The translations under genes and the position numbers were made by a program. The notes under the pieces were generated by a model that saw only the letters and a list, made by a program, of their open reading frames with translations, was not told the DNA's origin and ran no database searches. 36,064 bases of DNA, taken from positions 1 through 36,064 of the forward strand of contig NZ_JABSST010000031.1 in NCBI RefSeq assembly GCF_013213975.1, in the 5' to 3' direction. Shown here piece by piece: positions 1 through 8,660 of this stretch (position 1 is its first letter; each line of letters starts with the position of its first letter). The stretch is from Winogradskyella sp. Lineage in GTDB: Bacteria > Bacteroidota > Bacteroidia > Flavobacteriales > Flavobacteriaceae.

Positions 1-303
1 TGCCATTGTTCCTGCATCTCTAATTACGAAACCTGGGTTACCAGCACCATCAGTCCATATAAAGCGATCAGTTGTTGCCGTCCATGTGTAAAAGACATCA
101 AATCCAGTATTGGTTGTATTACAACTTCCATCCATACCACTATCAGTAAAAAGTGTGGCATCGTACGAGAAATTAAATGACGCACATCCTGTTCCTTCTG
201 TAGAAGGGGTTATTGGAGTTGCAGTGGCAAAAGTATCACCTTGAGCATAAAGCCCCATTGATGATAATATGCATACGCATAAAATCAGAGTAATTTTTTT
301 CAT
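1..303 (-). CDS. Secreted protein, N-terminal part (gene runs off the window)
   Basis: An open frame reads from an ATG at 301-303 to the window edge without a stop, so only the first 101 residues are seen. It begins with a clear signal peptide (Lys-rich start, hydrophobic core, cleavage expected after LYAQ near residue 21). The mature part is rich in Thr, Ser, Gly and aromatic residues, with cysteines at about 40 and 61, as in secreted beta-sandwich domains of Flavobacteria. I do not recognise the family. A T9SS-exported protein is plausible, but the C-terminus that would show a sorting domain lies outside the window. Confidence 0.72.
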   Translation of the reverse strand, partial: MKKITLILCVCILSSMGLYAQGDTFATATPITPSTEGTGCASFNFSYDATLFTDSGMDGSCNTTNTGFDVFYTWTATTDRFIWTDGAGNPGFVIRDAGTMA

Positions 304-446
304 TAAAATTTAAGATAATGTTAGTAATGCTCTAAAAATATGTTAATTCATTGTTAATGCGATAAACTATATCTTGCAAATCGATTAAAAGCAATTAAAA
401 ACGTTATACTACTTAGATTGAATTTTAAAATTGTAACCTAATAAAA

Positions 447-473
447 AAGAGCACCTGATAAAGAGGTGCTCTT
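447..473 (-). terminator. Rho-independent terminator after fabI
   Basis: A perfect 10-bp stem (447-456 with 464-473, AAGAGCACCT/AGGTGCTCTT) with a 7-base loop is followed on the minus strand by a run of T (441-446 read in reverse). It lies about 20 bases beyond the fabI stop and ends the bamD-to-fabI run before the secreted-protein gene. Confidence 0.88.
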
Positions 474-493
474 CTAATATTTATGTAATAAAT

Positions 494-1306
494 CTACTTT
501 TCCATAAACTGATCCATCACAGCATCACTAACACCCATGTTACTAAATCCACCGTCGTTATAAAGATTTTGAAGTGTAACACGCTTAGTTAAATCACTGA
601 ATAAAGTGACTGTATAATTGGCGCAATCCATAGCTGTAGCATTTCCTAATGGAGACATTTTATCTGCATAAGCTAAAAATCCATCAAATCCTTTTACACC
701 ACTACCTGCCGTTGTTGGTGTTGGTGACTGAGAAATTGTATTTACTCTTACATTTTTATCTCTTCCAAAGAAGTAGCCAAAGCTTCTTGCAATACTTTCT
801 AAATAGGCTTTATTATCTGCCATATCGTTATAATCTGGAAATACACGCTGGGCCGCCATATAAGTCAGAGCTACAATACTTCCCCATTCATTCATTGCAT
901 CCGCCTTATATAAAGTTTGCATTACTTTATGAAAAGACATTGCCGATACATCAGTTCCCTTTTGAGTCCAATCGTATTTTTGATCTGTATAAGCTCGTCC
1001 TTTCCTTACATTAATAGACATGCCTATAGAATGCAATACAAAATCTAACTTACCACCTAATATTTCCACGGATTTTTCAACAAGATTTTGTAAATCTTCT
1101 TCTGAAGTAGCATCTGCTGGAATAATTTGAGAACCTGTTTTTTCTGCCAGAGCATTAATCTGTCCCATTCGCATAGCCACCGGAGCATTTGTCAAAACAA
1201 ATTCACCACCTTCTTCATGCACGCGTTCTGCTGTTTTCCATGCAATTGAGTTTTCGTCTAATGCACCAAAAATTATTCCCTTTTTTCCTTTAAGTAAGTT
1301 ATACAT
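494..1306 (-). CDS. fabI: Enoyl-[acyl-carrier-protein] reductase (NADH), FabI
   Basis: The last step of each fatty-acid elongation cycle: NAD(P)H-dependent reduction of trans-2-enoyl-ACP in the cytoplasm. The 270-residue protein has the atypical short-chain dehydrogenase layout of FabI. It starts with a nucleotide-binding strand (KGIIFGALDENSIAW, residues 9-23). SIGMSINV follows at 93-100, then Tyr149, and the FabI-type Tyr-x6-Lys pair at Tyr159/Lys166 instead of the usual Tyr-x3-Lys. RVNTISQSPTPT at 187-198 is the substrate-loop region. It is the last gene of the minus-strand run after recN, 42 bases away, and is followed by a strong terminator. Length is normal for the family (about 260-270). 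Confidence 0.95.
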   Translation of the reverse strand: MYNLLKGKKGIIFGALDENSIAWKTAERVHEEGGEFVLTNAPVAMRMGQINALAEKTGSQIIPADATSEEDLQNLVEKSVEILGGKLDFVLHSIGMSINVRKGRAYTDQKYDWTQKGTDVSAMSFHKVMQTLYKADAMNEWGSIVALTYMAAQRVFPDYNDMADNKAYLESIARSFGYFFGRDKNVRVNTISQSPTPTTAGSGVKGFDGFLAYADKMSPLGNATAMDCANYTVTLFSDLTKRVTLQNLYNDGGFSNMGVSDAVMDQFMEK

Positions 1307-1348
1307 AGTATATGTTTTTAGTCAGTTTTTTCGGTTGTAAATATAGTA

Positions 1349-3001
1349 TTAATTCAATAATTGCTTTGCGTGAGCCATTGCCGATTCCGTCACTTCTAAA
1401 CCTCCAAGCATTTGGGCAATTTCAACGATACGTTCGTCTTCATCTAAGCGTTTAAGTTGTGTATAAGTTTCGTCTTTTTCGTCAAATTTATAAACCTTAT
1501 AATGCGACGCTCCTTTCGCTGCAATTTGAGGTAAATGTGTAATAGCAAAAACTTGCATTTTACTGCTCATATGCTTCATGATATTACCCATTTTATTTGA
1601 AATCTCACCAGATACCCCTGTGTCTATCTCATCAAACATAATTGTAGGCAATTGAATGTATTCAGATAAAATAGATTTAATAGCTAGCATAATTCTTGAC
1701 AATTCACCACCAGAAGCCGCCTTTTTCAATTCATTAAAGCTAGAACCTTTGTTTGCCATAAAAAGAAATCGAAGGCCATCTTTTCCATTTGCACTAAACT
1801 GATTTAGAGGCTCCAATTCAATTTTAAATTTAGCATTTGGCATCCCAAGATCTGAGGTCATTAATTCTAATTTTTCAATCAATATTGGGATAATGGCTTG
1901 TCTTTTGTTTCTGATATTTAAGGCAACTTGATCTAAATCTTTATTTAAATCAAATAGCTCATTTTCTTTCTCCGAAATTGTATTATCAAGACTTTCTGTA
2001 TTTGAGACTTTAGATTCTAAATCTTTTTTTATTGCCAATAGTTCATCAATAGTATTTACACCATGCTTATGAAATAAATTATTGATATGTTGTAACTGTT
2101 GATTTATACGGTCTAGTTCAAGTGGATCTGCTAGCAATTGGTCTTGCAGGTTATCCAATTCCGTAAGAATATCATCTAACTCTATGTGAACGCTGGTAAT
2201 TCTTTCGTTTAATTCTTCGTACGTTTTCCCAAAAGAAGAAATTCTGTTCAACTCTTGTTTTACGGTATTTAACTGATCAATTACACCTTGGTTTTCAGAA
2301 CTTAAAATAGCCTTAGCGTTCCCAAGTTTTTCACTGATAACCTCTACATTATTTAGCTGCTCGTATTGAGATTCTAATTGCTCTAAGTCAATATTTTCAA
2401 GATTTATCTCATTAAGCTCTTTTGTTAAGAATAGATTATAATCGTACTCTTTAACCAATTCTGCTCTTGACTGTGTTAACACTTCAATAGATTTAAGAAG
2501 TGATTTATACGCCTTGAGTGTTTTAGTATATTTAAATAAATTATTGTCATTATTTGCCAATGCATCAATTACTTTAAACTGGTATTCGTTCTCGATTAAT
2601 TGTTGTGTTTGATGCTGAGAATGTATATCTATAAGATGTTGACTTAACCTAGAGAGATGATCTAAAGTGGTTGGTGTATCATTAATGAATGCTCTTGATT
2701 TTCCCGAAGGCAAAATCTCTCTTCTAATTATCGTCTGTACATCATAATCTAAATCTAAAGAGGAAAATAAGGATTTAAGATCGTAATTTGCAACATCAAA
2801 AACCGCCTCAATGACGCATTTATGGTCTTTATTTTTAATCTGACTCAAATCTGCCCGTTTACCTAACACCAAAGACAAACCACCAAGTAATATGGATTTA
2901 CCAGCACCAGTCTCACCTGTTATTATGGTCAACCCATTGTTGAACTCGACATTAAGCTCATCAATAAGAGCGTAATTTTTTATGTAAAGGGATGTAATCA
3001 A
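1349..3001 (-). CDS. recN: DNA repair protein RecN (SMC-like ATPase)
   Basis: RecN acts in recombinational repair of double-strand breaks. The 550-residue protein has the SMC layout: Walker A GETGAGKS at 29-36, a long central coiled coil rich in Glu, Leu, Gln and Asn (about 150-370), then the ABC signature SGGELSRIMLA and Walker B IMFDEIDTGVSG near the C-terminus. The start appears to be TTG (3001-2999): the family begins with M-x-TSLYIKNYALID, which fits TTG-ATT-ACA-TCC here, and no ATG lies nearby in frame. A TATTTTTG promoter element sits about 20 bases upstream, giving a very short leader. DUF4835 precedes it and fabI follows. Confidence 0.94.
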   Translation of the reverse strand: MITSLYIKNYALIDELNVEFNNGLTIITGETGAGKSILLGGLSLVLGKRADLSQIKNKDHKCVIEAVFDVANYDLKSLFSSLDLDYDVQTIIRREILPSGKSRAFINDTPTTLDHLSRLSQHLIDIHSQHQTQQLIENEYQFKVIDALANNDNNLFKYTKTLKAYKSLLKSIEVLTQSRAELVKEYDYNLFLTKELNEINLENIDLEQLESQYEQLNNVEVISEKLGNAKAILSSENQGVIDQLNTVKQELNRISSFGKTYEELNERITSVHIELDDILTELDNLQDQLLADPLELDRINQQLQHINNLFHKHGVNTIDELLAIKKDLESKVSNTESLDNTISEKENELFDLNKDLDQVALNIRNKRQAIIPILIEKLELMTSDLGMPNAKFKIELEPLNQFSANGKDGLRFLFMANKGSSFNELKKAASGGELSRIMLAIKSILSEYIQLPTIMFDEIDTGVSGEISNKMGNIMKHMSSKMQVFAITHLPQIAAKGASHYKVYKFDEKDETYTQLKRLDEDERIVEIAQMLGGLEVTESAMAHAKQLLN

Positions 3002-3021
3002 AAAACAAAGATTTTACACTA

Positions 3022-3029
3022 CAAAAATA
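3022..3029 (-). promoter_or_regulatory. -7 promoter element upstream of recN
   Basis: On the minus strand the sequence is TATTTTTG, matching the Bacteroidota -7 consensus TAnnTTTG, 20 bases before the recN TTG start. No good -33 TTG lies at normal spacing, so this is a moderate call. It would let recN-fabI be transcribed apart from the upstream genes. Confidence 0.45.
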
Positions 3030-3074
3030 TTGAATCTGAATTAAGAAAAAGATGGAAAAATAAATTTTGAAGAA

Positions 3075-3962
3075 CTAAAATTTAATATTGCGCCATTTTT
3101 GAGAATGCATTGGTGCGATTCTATTAAGAATATCTACGGCATCGGTAATATTAACACTAGGTCCTCCTGATAGTATATCCATTAACTCGTCTGACTTAGC
3201 ATCGAAGAAAACACGCATCAAATAGGAATTTGGTCGTCTTTTGTGAATTTCCTGTAGTTCCGTTAAAGTAGAAATCACTTGAACTTTTCCCTTTTTGGCA
3301 TCGTCTGCCATTATATCCAATCCTGTAATATGGTAATCATACATAGTAGAACGGATTTCTTTAAATGTTGGCGAAAGCAAATTATCTATTAGTGCAAATC
3401 GTGACTGAAGACCATCTTCTAGTTTCCAACCTTGTCCATTTAATTGTTGCGAATAATTAGCAATCGTTTGGGCTTGAGCAAAAAACTCATCACCACCATT
3501 TAATGCAAAAGAATCTGCATCCATCCCTAAAATCATAAACACATGAAATGACAACACAGAAATAAGATTAGACTCAAACTGTAAAGGATTGTAAACTAAA
3601 TTCTGGAATTCTAAATACTGAAAATTAAAATCCTTATCGTTGTAGTTATATACAGGAGAACTGTACGTTGAGTTAAATATTGGTCTGGATGAAGACACCT
3701 GAAGTGTTGCATTAAAACGGTCATTTTCGTAACTCGTAACATTTATAACCATACTGCAGTTAATGCGCTCTTCAACACTGAACCCTTTTTCAGTCCATTG
3801 TGTGTTATTTACAAACTCATTAAGCTGCTTTTCTAAGGTCTTAAAAACTACATTATTGTCATTACCTGTTTGTTGTGCAATGACATTAACGGTACAGTTG
3901 AGTTCTTGAGAGCTCACAATACCTGAAATTAAAAACGCTAAGAAAACGATGAGTCTACGCAT
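3075..3962 (-). CDS. DUF4835 family exported protein
   Basis: A 295-residue protein with a signal peptide (MRRLIVFLAFLISGIVSSQ, cleavage near residue 18). The mature part opens with ELNCTVNV and contains a conserved-looking aromatic run around FNFQYLEFQNLVYNPLQFESN, typical of the DUF4835 family of Bacteroidota. No function is established. Its start codon overlaps the end of coaBC by 8 bases (ATGCGTAG), so the two are probably translationally coupled. Its position in the bamD-rpoZ-coaBC-recN run is a standard neighbourhood in Flavobacteria. An envelope or periplasmic role is inferred only from the signal peptide and from bamD nearby. Confidence 0.85.
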   Translation of the reverse strand: MRRLIVFLAFLISGIVSSQELNCTVNVIAQQTGNDNNVVFKTLEKQLNEFVNNTQWTEKGFSVEERINCSMVINVTSYENDRFNATLQVSSSRPIFNSTYSSPVYNYNDKDFNFQYLEFQNLVYNPLQFESNLISVLSFHVFMILGMDADSFALNGGDEFFAQAQTIANYSQQLNGQGWKLEDGLQSRFALIDNLLSPTFKEIRSTMYDYHITGLDIMADDAKKGKVQVISTLTELQEIHKRRPNSYLMRVFFDAKSDELMDILSGGPSVNITDAVDILNRIAPMHSQKWRNIKF

Positions 3963-5166
3963 GTAATTGTTTTTGTATCTGATTCATTAAATCTGAAGCA
4001 ACTTCAGCTTTGGATTTTAACGAATGTTCAATAACATCATTTGATGATGTTATAAATGTAACTTTATTTGTGGATACTCCAAAACCTGCACCTTTATCCT
4101 TTAAGGAATTAAGTACTATCAGGTCTAAGTTTTTTGACTTTAGTTTGCCTTGCGCATGCTCCAATTCGTTGTTAGTTTCTAATGCAAAACCAACTAAAAA
4201 CTGATCCTTTTTAATTTCTCCCAAGGATTTTAAAATATCCTGTGTTTTTTCTAACTCAATACTAAACGTTGCATCCTTCTTTTTTATTTTTTGATCTGCA
4301 ACTGTTTTTGGTCTGTAGTCTGCAACTGCTGCTGAAAGTATAGCAATATGAGAATTTTCGAAGTGTTTATGCACTTCATTATACATATCCTCAGCACTTG
4401 TTACTGGTTTTACATTAACCAAAGTGTGGCTTATTTTTTCATGCGTAGGACCAGTCACCAAAATAACCTCAGCGCCTAAATTTGCAGCTGCATTTGCAAT
4501 TTCAAATCCCATTTTTCCACTTGAGTGGTTCCCAATAAAACGCACTGGATCTAAGGCCTCATATGTTGGTCCGGCCGTGATTAGAACGCTTTTACCTCTA
4601 AGCGGTAATTTACTGAGTATATCTTTTTGTATAAAGTCTACAATAGCTTCAGGCTCTGCCATTCGCCCCTCTCCTACTAAACCACTAGCAAGTTCTCCCG
4701 TACCTGCAGGAATCATTTTATTACCGTAGGCATTTAATTTTTCAAAAGACGCCTTAGTCGATTGATGCTTATACATGTCTAAGTCCATTGCTGGGGCAAA
4801 GTATACAGGGCACTTTGCCGAGAGGTAAGTGGCGAGCAATATATTATCACAAACACCATTTGACATTTTTGCCATGGTATTAGCTGTGGCTGGAGCAATT
4901 ATAAAAAGGTCTGCCCACAATCCTAATTCAACATGGTTGTTCCAAACCTGCCCCTCATCTTCTTCGTCTACAAAGGATGAATACACTGGATTTTTGGATA
5001 ATGTAGAAAGCGTAAGCGGAGTAATAAAATCTTTAGAAGCAGGCGTCATAACTACTTTTACGTTAGCGCCCGCTTTAATAAATAATCTGACCAGACTGGC
5101 AGATTTATAAGCGGCAATACCTGCGGTAATGCCCAATAAAATGTTTTTGCCCTTTAGAATAGACAT
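3955..5166 (-). CDS. coaBC: Bifunctional phosphopantothenoylcysteine decarboxylase / phosphopantothenate-cysteine ligase
   Basis: Two consecutive steps of coenzyme A synthesis: ligation of cysteine to 4'-phosphopantothenate (CoaB) and FMN-dependent decarboxylation (CoaC). The 403 residues are normal for the fusion. The N-terminal flavoprotein half shows GITAGIAAYKS (about 13-23), the active-site His in NNHVEL, APATANTMAKMSNG and the Cys-containing GVCDNILLATYLS. The CoaB half starts at about 190 with VLITAGPTYEALDPVRFI and has NHSSGKMG and a KIKKKD stretch. The usual PxMN motif of CoaC reads PAMD here, which I believe is common in Bacteroidota. It lies 6 bases from rpoZ and overlaps the next gene by 8 bases. 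Confidence 0.94.
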   Translation of the reverse strand: MSILKGKNILLGITAGIAAYKSASLVRLFIKAGANVKVVMTPASKDFITPLTLSTLSKNPVYSSFVDEEDEGQVWNNHVELGLWADLFIIAPATANTMAKMSNGVCDNILLATYLSAKCPVYFAPAMDLDMYKHQSTKASFEKLNAYGNKMIPAGTGELASGLVGEGRMAEPEAIVDFIQKDILSKLPLRGKSVLITAGPTYEALDPVRFIGNHSSGKMGFEIANAAANLGAEVILVTGPTHEKISHTLVNVKPVTSAEDMYNEVHKHFENSHIAILSAAVADYRPKTVADQKIKKKDATFSIELEKTQDILKSLGEIKKDQFLVGFALETNNELEHAQGKLKSKNLDLIVLNSLKDKGAGFGVSTNKVTFITSSNDVIEHSLKSKAEVASDLMNQIQKQLHA

Positions 5167-5172
5167 GAAATT

Positions 5173-5499
5173 TTATTCCTGAGTATCCTCAGTGTTTCTG
5201 TGATAAATCTTATCATCTAACCACTCCTTAACTGCTAAAGCATGTGGCTTAGGTAACTTTTCGTAAAACTTAGAAACTTCGATTTGTTCTTTGTTCTCAA
5301 AAATTTCTTCAAGACTGTCATTATATGTTGCAAACTCTTCTAGTTTGTCGATTAACTCACGTCTAATGTCAGTATTAATTTGTTCTGCACGCTTTGCAAT
5401 AACCGAGATCGCTTCATAGATATTATCAGTTGGTGCATCTACTTCATTTCTGTTATAAGTTACAGTGGTTACTGGTGCATCTGTCTTCTTTAAATCCAT
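5173..5499 (-). CDS. rpoZ: RNA polymerase omega subunit (RpoZ/Rpb6-like)
   Basis: A small subunit that helps fold and stabilise beta-prime in RNA polymerase. The 108-residue protein matches the Bacteroidota version: an N-terminal segment with NIYEAISVIAKRAEQIN (27-43), the region corresponding to the conserved omega helix, then an acidic helical tail. Divergence from proteobacterial omega is expected in this phylum. It sits between bamD (11 bases) and coaBC (6 bases). In many bacteria omega also neighbours coaBC, which supports the call. Confidence 0.86.
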   Translation of the reverse strand: MDLKKTDAPVTTVTYNRNEVDAPTDNIYEAISVIAKRAEQINTDIRRELIDKLEEFATYNDSLEEIFENKEQIEVSKFYEKLPKPHALAVKEWLDDKIYHRNTEDTQE

Positions 5500-5510
5500 C
5501 TTTATAATGA

Positions 5511-6311
5511 TTAACTTTTTGTCGTTATTGTGTTTAACTCTTGTTGTATTTCGTCTTTCATTCTATGAGCCTCATCCATAAATTCAGAACTAGGATACGC
5601 TTTAATGAAGGCGTTATAATATCCTAAGGCATCGTTCAAACGCTCTTCTTTTAACTCATCGATACTAAGTAGGGCTAGGTTGTAAGCAGCGTCTAACCTG
5701 TAAAACATAGCTTTATTTCTCAATGTTGTCCCAGGAAATTCTAAAAGAAAATTATTAAACGATTTAATTGAGGCCTTATAGTCTCTAATTAGATCGTATT
5801 GTTTTGCGATTTCGTAAGCTTTCTTTTCTAGCTTAAAATCTAATTCTTTGACTAGGGTATTTGCTTCACTTAAGTATTTGGAGTTTGGGTATGCATTAAC
5901 AAATAGCTGCAGTTTTTCAATGGCTTCAACGGTTTCCTTTTGCTCCTTAGAATATACTGGTGAATTAAAATAATAACCCTTAGCCGACAAAAATGCCGCC
6001 TCTTCAACGCGTTCACTTTGTGGATATATATCTCTAAACTTATCGAAATGATAACTTGCTATATAATAATCTTTCATCTGATAAGAACACATGGCGTGCA
6101 TAAACGTTAACTTCTCTGCCTGAGGCTTTCCTCTATATTGAGGGAGGATTTGGTTTAACAATCTGTATGATTTGCTCCATTTTTCAGCGTCAAATAATTC
6201 GGTACCCATTTCAAATTTGGCAGCAACATCTTCAGAACGTAATGTTTTCTGAAAATCACTACATGAAACTAGTAAAAGGGTTATAAACAGTATATTAAAT
6301 GCATTCTTCAT
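5511..6311 (-). CDS. bamD: Outer-membrane assembly lipoprotein BamD
   Basis: BamD is the lipoprotein partner of BamA in the beta-barrel assembly machine. The 266-residue protein has a lipoprotein signal ending in the lipobox LLVSC (Cys17), followed by tetratricopeptide-type helical repeats. The repeats include FEMGTELFDAEKWSKSY, YYIASYHFDKFRDIYP, AIEKLQLFVNAYPNSKY and ALGYYNAFIKAYPSSEF, the pattern of five TPRs seen in BamD (YfiO). It heads the minus-strand run, with a TAGTTTTG promoter element 18 bases upstream. Confidence 0.92.
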   Translation of the reverse strand: MKNAFNILFITLLLVSCSDFQKTLRSEDVAAKFEMGTELFDAEKWSKSYRLLNQILPQYRGKPQAEKLTFMHAMCSYQMKDYYIASYHFDKFRDIYPQSERVEEAAFLSAKGYYFNSPVYSKEQKETVEAIEKLQLFVNAYPNSKYLSEANTLVKELDFKLEKKAYEIAKQYDLIRDYKASIKSFNNFLLEFPGTTLRNKAMFYRLDAAYNLALLSIDELKEERLNDALGYYNAFIKAYPSSEFMDEAHRMKDEIQQELNTITTKS

Positions 6312-6328
6312 AAATTTTAAACAGGACG

Positions 6329-6336
6329 CAAAACTA
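6329..6336 (-). promoter_or_regulatory. -7 promoter element upstream of bamD
   Basis: TAGTTTTGC on the minus strand fits the Bacteroidota -7 consensus with the frequent trailing C. Its upstream edge lies 25 bases before the bamD ATG. A possible -33 TTTTG lies 24 bases further up, slightly longer than usual. Confidence 0.5.
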
Positions 6337-6419
6337 CGTATTATTAACGGATTTTAAAAACAAAATTGATACGCTAATATAACTTCAGTTTTAAACGCGA
6401 ATTATAATTTACATTAAGT

Positions 6420-7304
6420 TTAACGTTTGCCCAAATTGCTAAGCTCTTCTATAATTGCTTTTTTTAATTCTTTTGAAGCCTCAACAAGTGGTAATCTTAC
6501 ATGCGATTTAGAAATATCTAAAGCTTCCAACACAGCTTTAATTCCGGCTGGATTATTCTCTGAAAATATCATTCCGGTGATAGGCATGAGTTTAAAATGA
6601 ACATCATAAGCCTCTTTGGCCTTGCCTGCGATACCCAATCGAATCATTTCAGAAAACTCTTTTGGAAGCGCCTGACCAATTACTGAAATTACTCCAGATC
6701 CACCAGCTAATGCAACCCCTAGGGCTAAATCATCATCTCCGGAAAGGACTAAAAAGTCTTTTGGTTTTGTCCTTAACAACTCTAAATATTGATGCACATT
6801 ATTACCTGCTTCTTTTACAGCAATAATATTATCAAAATCATTTGCAAGTCGTATTGTTGTAGTAGGCTCCATATTTTTTGAAGTACGACCTGGTACATTA
6901 TATAGAATAATCGGTTTAACTGTTGCCTCGGCAACAGCTTTAAAATGTTGATATAAGCCTTCTTGTGTAGGTTTACTATAGTATGGCGAAACCGAAAGAA
7001 TGGCGTCAATATCAGAAAGGTCTGAAGTTTTTAGTTCTTCAACAACTTTCGCTGTATTATTACCTCCAACACCTAAAACTAAAGGCAATCTACCCTTGTT
7101 GACCTTCGCAATAAATTTAATGAGCTGTTTCTTTTCTTTAGAAGTTACCGTTACACTTTCTCCTGTAGTTCCACTAATAACAAGGTACTCAGTGCCATTT
7201 TCAATATTTAGTTCAACTAAGCGCTCTAAAGCATCAAAATCAATGCTTAAATCTGCATTGAATGGAGTGATTAAGGCTACTCCTGTGCCAACAAACTGGG
7301 TCAT
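6420..7304 (-). CDS. dapA: 4-hydroxy-tetrahydrodipicolinate synthase
   Basis: Condenses pyruvate with aspartate semialdehyde, the first committed step toward diaminopimelate and lysine. The 294-residue TIM barrel has GTGVALITPF at 6-15, the phosphate-binding-like SGTTGES (44-50), Tyr135 and Arg140 in LYNVPGR, and the Schiff-base Lys164 in IIAVKEA. All catalytic residues are present. Its ATG overlaps the stop of the upstream DUF6913 gene by one base (TAATG), indicating coupled translation. dapF, later in the same pathway, is at 28137-28916. Confidence 0.96.
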   Translation of the reverse strand: MTQFVGTGVALITPFNADLSIDFDALERLVELNIENGTEYLVISGTTGESVTVTSKEKKQLIKFIAKVNKGRLPLVLGVGGNNTAKVVEELKTSDLSDIDAILSVSPYYSKPTQEGLYQHFKAVAEATVKPIILYNVPGRTSKNMEPTTTIRLANDFDNIIAVKEAGNNVHQYLELLRTKPKDFLVLSGDDDLALGVALAGGSGVISVIGQALPKEFSEMIRLGIAGKAKEAYDVHFKLMPITGMIFSENNPAGIKAVLEALDISKSHVRLPLVEASKELKKAIIEELSNLGKR

Positions 7305-7822
7305 TATAATTTATTTAAAATATTAAGGTACTTTTCTAATTCTTTCTTAAAAACTTCAATCTCCTGTGGTTTAATATCAATTATTAAATCATATAAGCGC
7401 TCTTCTTCTTTACTTAAACCAACTTTAAACCTAGCTTTAGACATTGCAGTAATTAAATCCAATTCCAATATGTCCTTTTTATGGTAGCTTATTAAACAAT
7501 CGTAAGGTTCATCTATCAAGGATTTTAAATCAACATTATTAATTTTCCCATTCCATCCAAAATCCTTTGGACTAAAATGGGTGTCCCATTGACTTGATTC
7601 AAATTTGTCATTTTTAGTAAAAGCAATTACTTTATGCTTTGGAGATGTCAACCCTAAGCCCCTAAAATACTGTCTAAAAACTTCAAAATCAGCATAATCA
7701 TCTAGGCAAAGTAAAACCACAATAGTTTTAATTTTATTGCAAGACTTTGCTACCTTAGGAGCATCTAACAATTTGTTAATGTACTTTCGATTCGATTTTT
7801 CTTTAAAAGCTTTTAAAAACAT
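7304..7822 (-). CDS. DUF6913-like conserved flavobacterial protein
   Basis: A 172-residue cytoplasmic protein without signal peptide or membrane segment. It starts with a Lys-rich helix, followed by alternating strands and helices (KIKTIVVLLCLDDYADFEVF, YDCLISYHKKDILEL). It ends in a helix with LSKEEERLYDLIIDIKP. I believe this is the family called DUF6913, often found next to dapA in Flavobacteria; function unknown. It shares one base with dapA (TAATG), so both are made from one transcript, and it is preceded by a good -7 element. A role linked to DapA would be inference from coupling only. Confidence 0.78.
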   Translation of the reverse strand: MFLKAFKEKSNRKYINKLLDAPKVAKSCNKIKTIVVLLCLDDYADFEVFRQYFRGLGLTSPKHKVIAFTKNDKFESSQWDTHFSPKDFGWNGKINNVDLKSLIDEPYDCLISYHKKDILELDLITAMSKARFKVGLSKEEERLYDLIIDIKPQEIEVFKKELEKYLNILNKL

Positions 7823-7839
7823 ATATCTTTAACGTTGTG

Positions 7840-7847
7840 CAAATTTA
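7840..7847 (-). promoter_or_regulatory. -7 promoter element for DUF6913-dapA
   Basis: TAAATTTGC on the minus strand, a match to TAnnTTTG with the trailing C. Its upstream edge lies 25 bases before the start codon at 7822. The nearest TTG upstream is only 13 bases away, so no convincing -33 is assigned. Confidence 0.5.
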
Positions 7848-7892
7848 GCAAAAGCACTCCCAATTTTTTGTTAACGATTTAGAAGTTATTCA

Positions 7893-8654
7893 ATGACTAT
7901 TAAACATACGCTAAAACTTCTGCTGTTACTTATGATTTTTTCTTGTGATAGCGATTATTACCTCTCAAATATTAAAGGAGAGCGATTAGATATAGATGAA
8001 AATCTAAAATCAGATCCAACAATAGAAAAGTTTATTAAACCTTATAGAGAAAGTGTCAATAGACATATGGATAGTGTTATTTCTTATGCACCAGATTCTT
8101 ACTCAAAAAACGACACTCAATACAACACGGCTATCGGGAATTTAATGGCAGATGCTGTACTTGAAGAAAGTGATCCCATTTTTTATTCGCGAACTGGTAA
8201 GCATATCGATTTTGTTTTACTTAATCATGGCGGAATAAGAGCAGCTATATCAGAGGGTGATATAAAAATTAGAACTGCCTTTGAAATTATGCCATTTGAA
8301 AACTCTGTTGTGGTTGTTGCCCTAAAAGGCAAACAATTAGTATTGATGTCAGAATTTTTAGCTACAGGAGGAAGAGCACACCCATTATCAAAAACGTTTC
8401 AACTTATTATCAATGAAGACTCGTCGGTGAAATCAGCTACTGTAGACGGACAAGAAATTGACCCAAAAAAAACCTATTATGTAGCAACTAATGATTATTT
8501 ATATAATGGCGGTAACCGAATGACCTTTTTTCATCCGAATGATAGCCTGTATGTGTTAGATTATAAGATAAGAAGTGTAATGATTGATTATTTTAAAAAA
8601 CAAGACACTATTAATCCTAAACATGATAATCGCTTTATCATGAAAACTGACTAA
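7893..8654 (+). CDS. 5'-nucleotidase C-terminal-domain lipoprotein
   Basis: A 253-residue protein with a lipoprotein signal (lipobox MIFSC, Cys18). It consists of the substrate-binding C-terminal domain of the UshA-type 5'-nucleotidase family. Visible motifs are AIGNLMADAVLEE (about 83-95), LLNHGGIRAAI (about 109-119), the FEIMPFENSVVVVALKG segment and the late NDYLYNGGNRMTFF. The metal-binding catalytic domain is absent; it is encoded by the next gene, 6 bases downstream. The two chains together (253 + 303) equal the usual single-chain length of about 550. The domain order is reversed relative to a single-chain enzyme. Confidence 0.9.
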   Translation: MTIKHTLKLLLLLMIFSCDSDYYLSNIKGERLDIDENLKSDPTIEKFIKPYRESVNRHMDSVISYAPDSYSKNDTQYNTAIGNLMADAVLEESDPIFYSRTGKHIDFVLLNHGGIRAAISEGDIKIRTAFEIMPFENSVVVVALKGKQLVLMSEFLATGGRAHPLSKTFQLIINEDSSVKSATVDGQEIDPKKTYYVATNDYLYNGGNRMTFFHPNDSLYVLDYKIRSVMIDYFKKQDTINPKHDNRFIMKTD

Positions 8655-8660
8655 TCCAAA

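Noticed and set aside
649..1014. 121-codon plus-strand open frame antisense to fabI
   Set aside because: It lies wholly within fabI, has a low-complexity Leu/His/Tyr-rich product with no motif, and no promoter.
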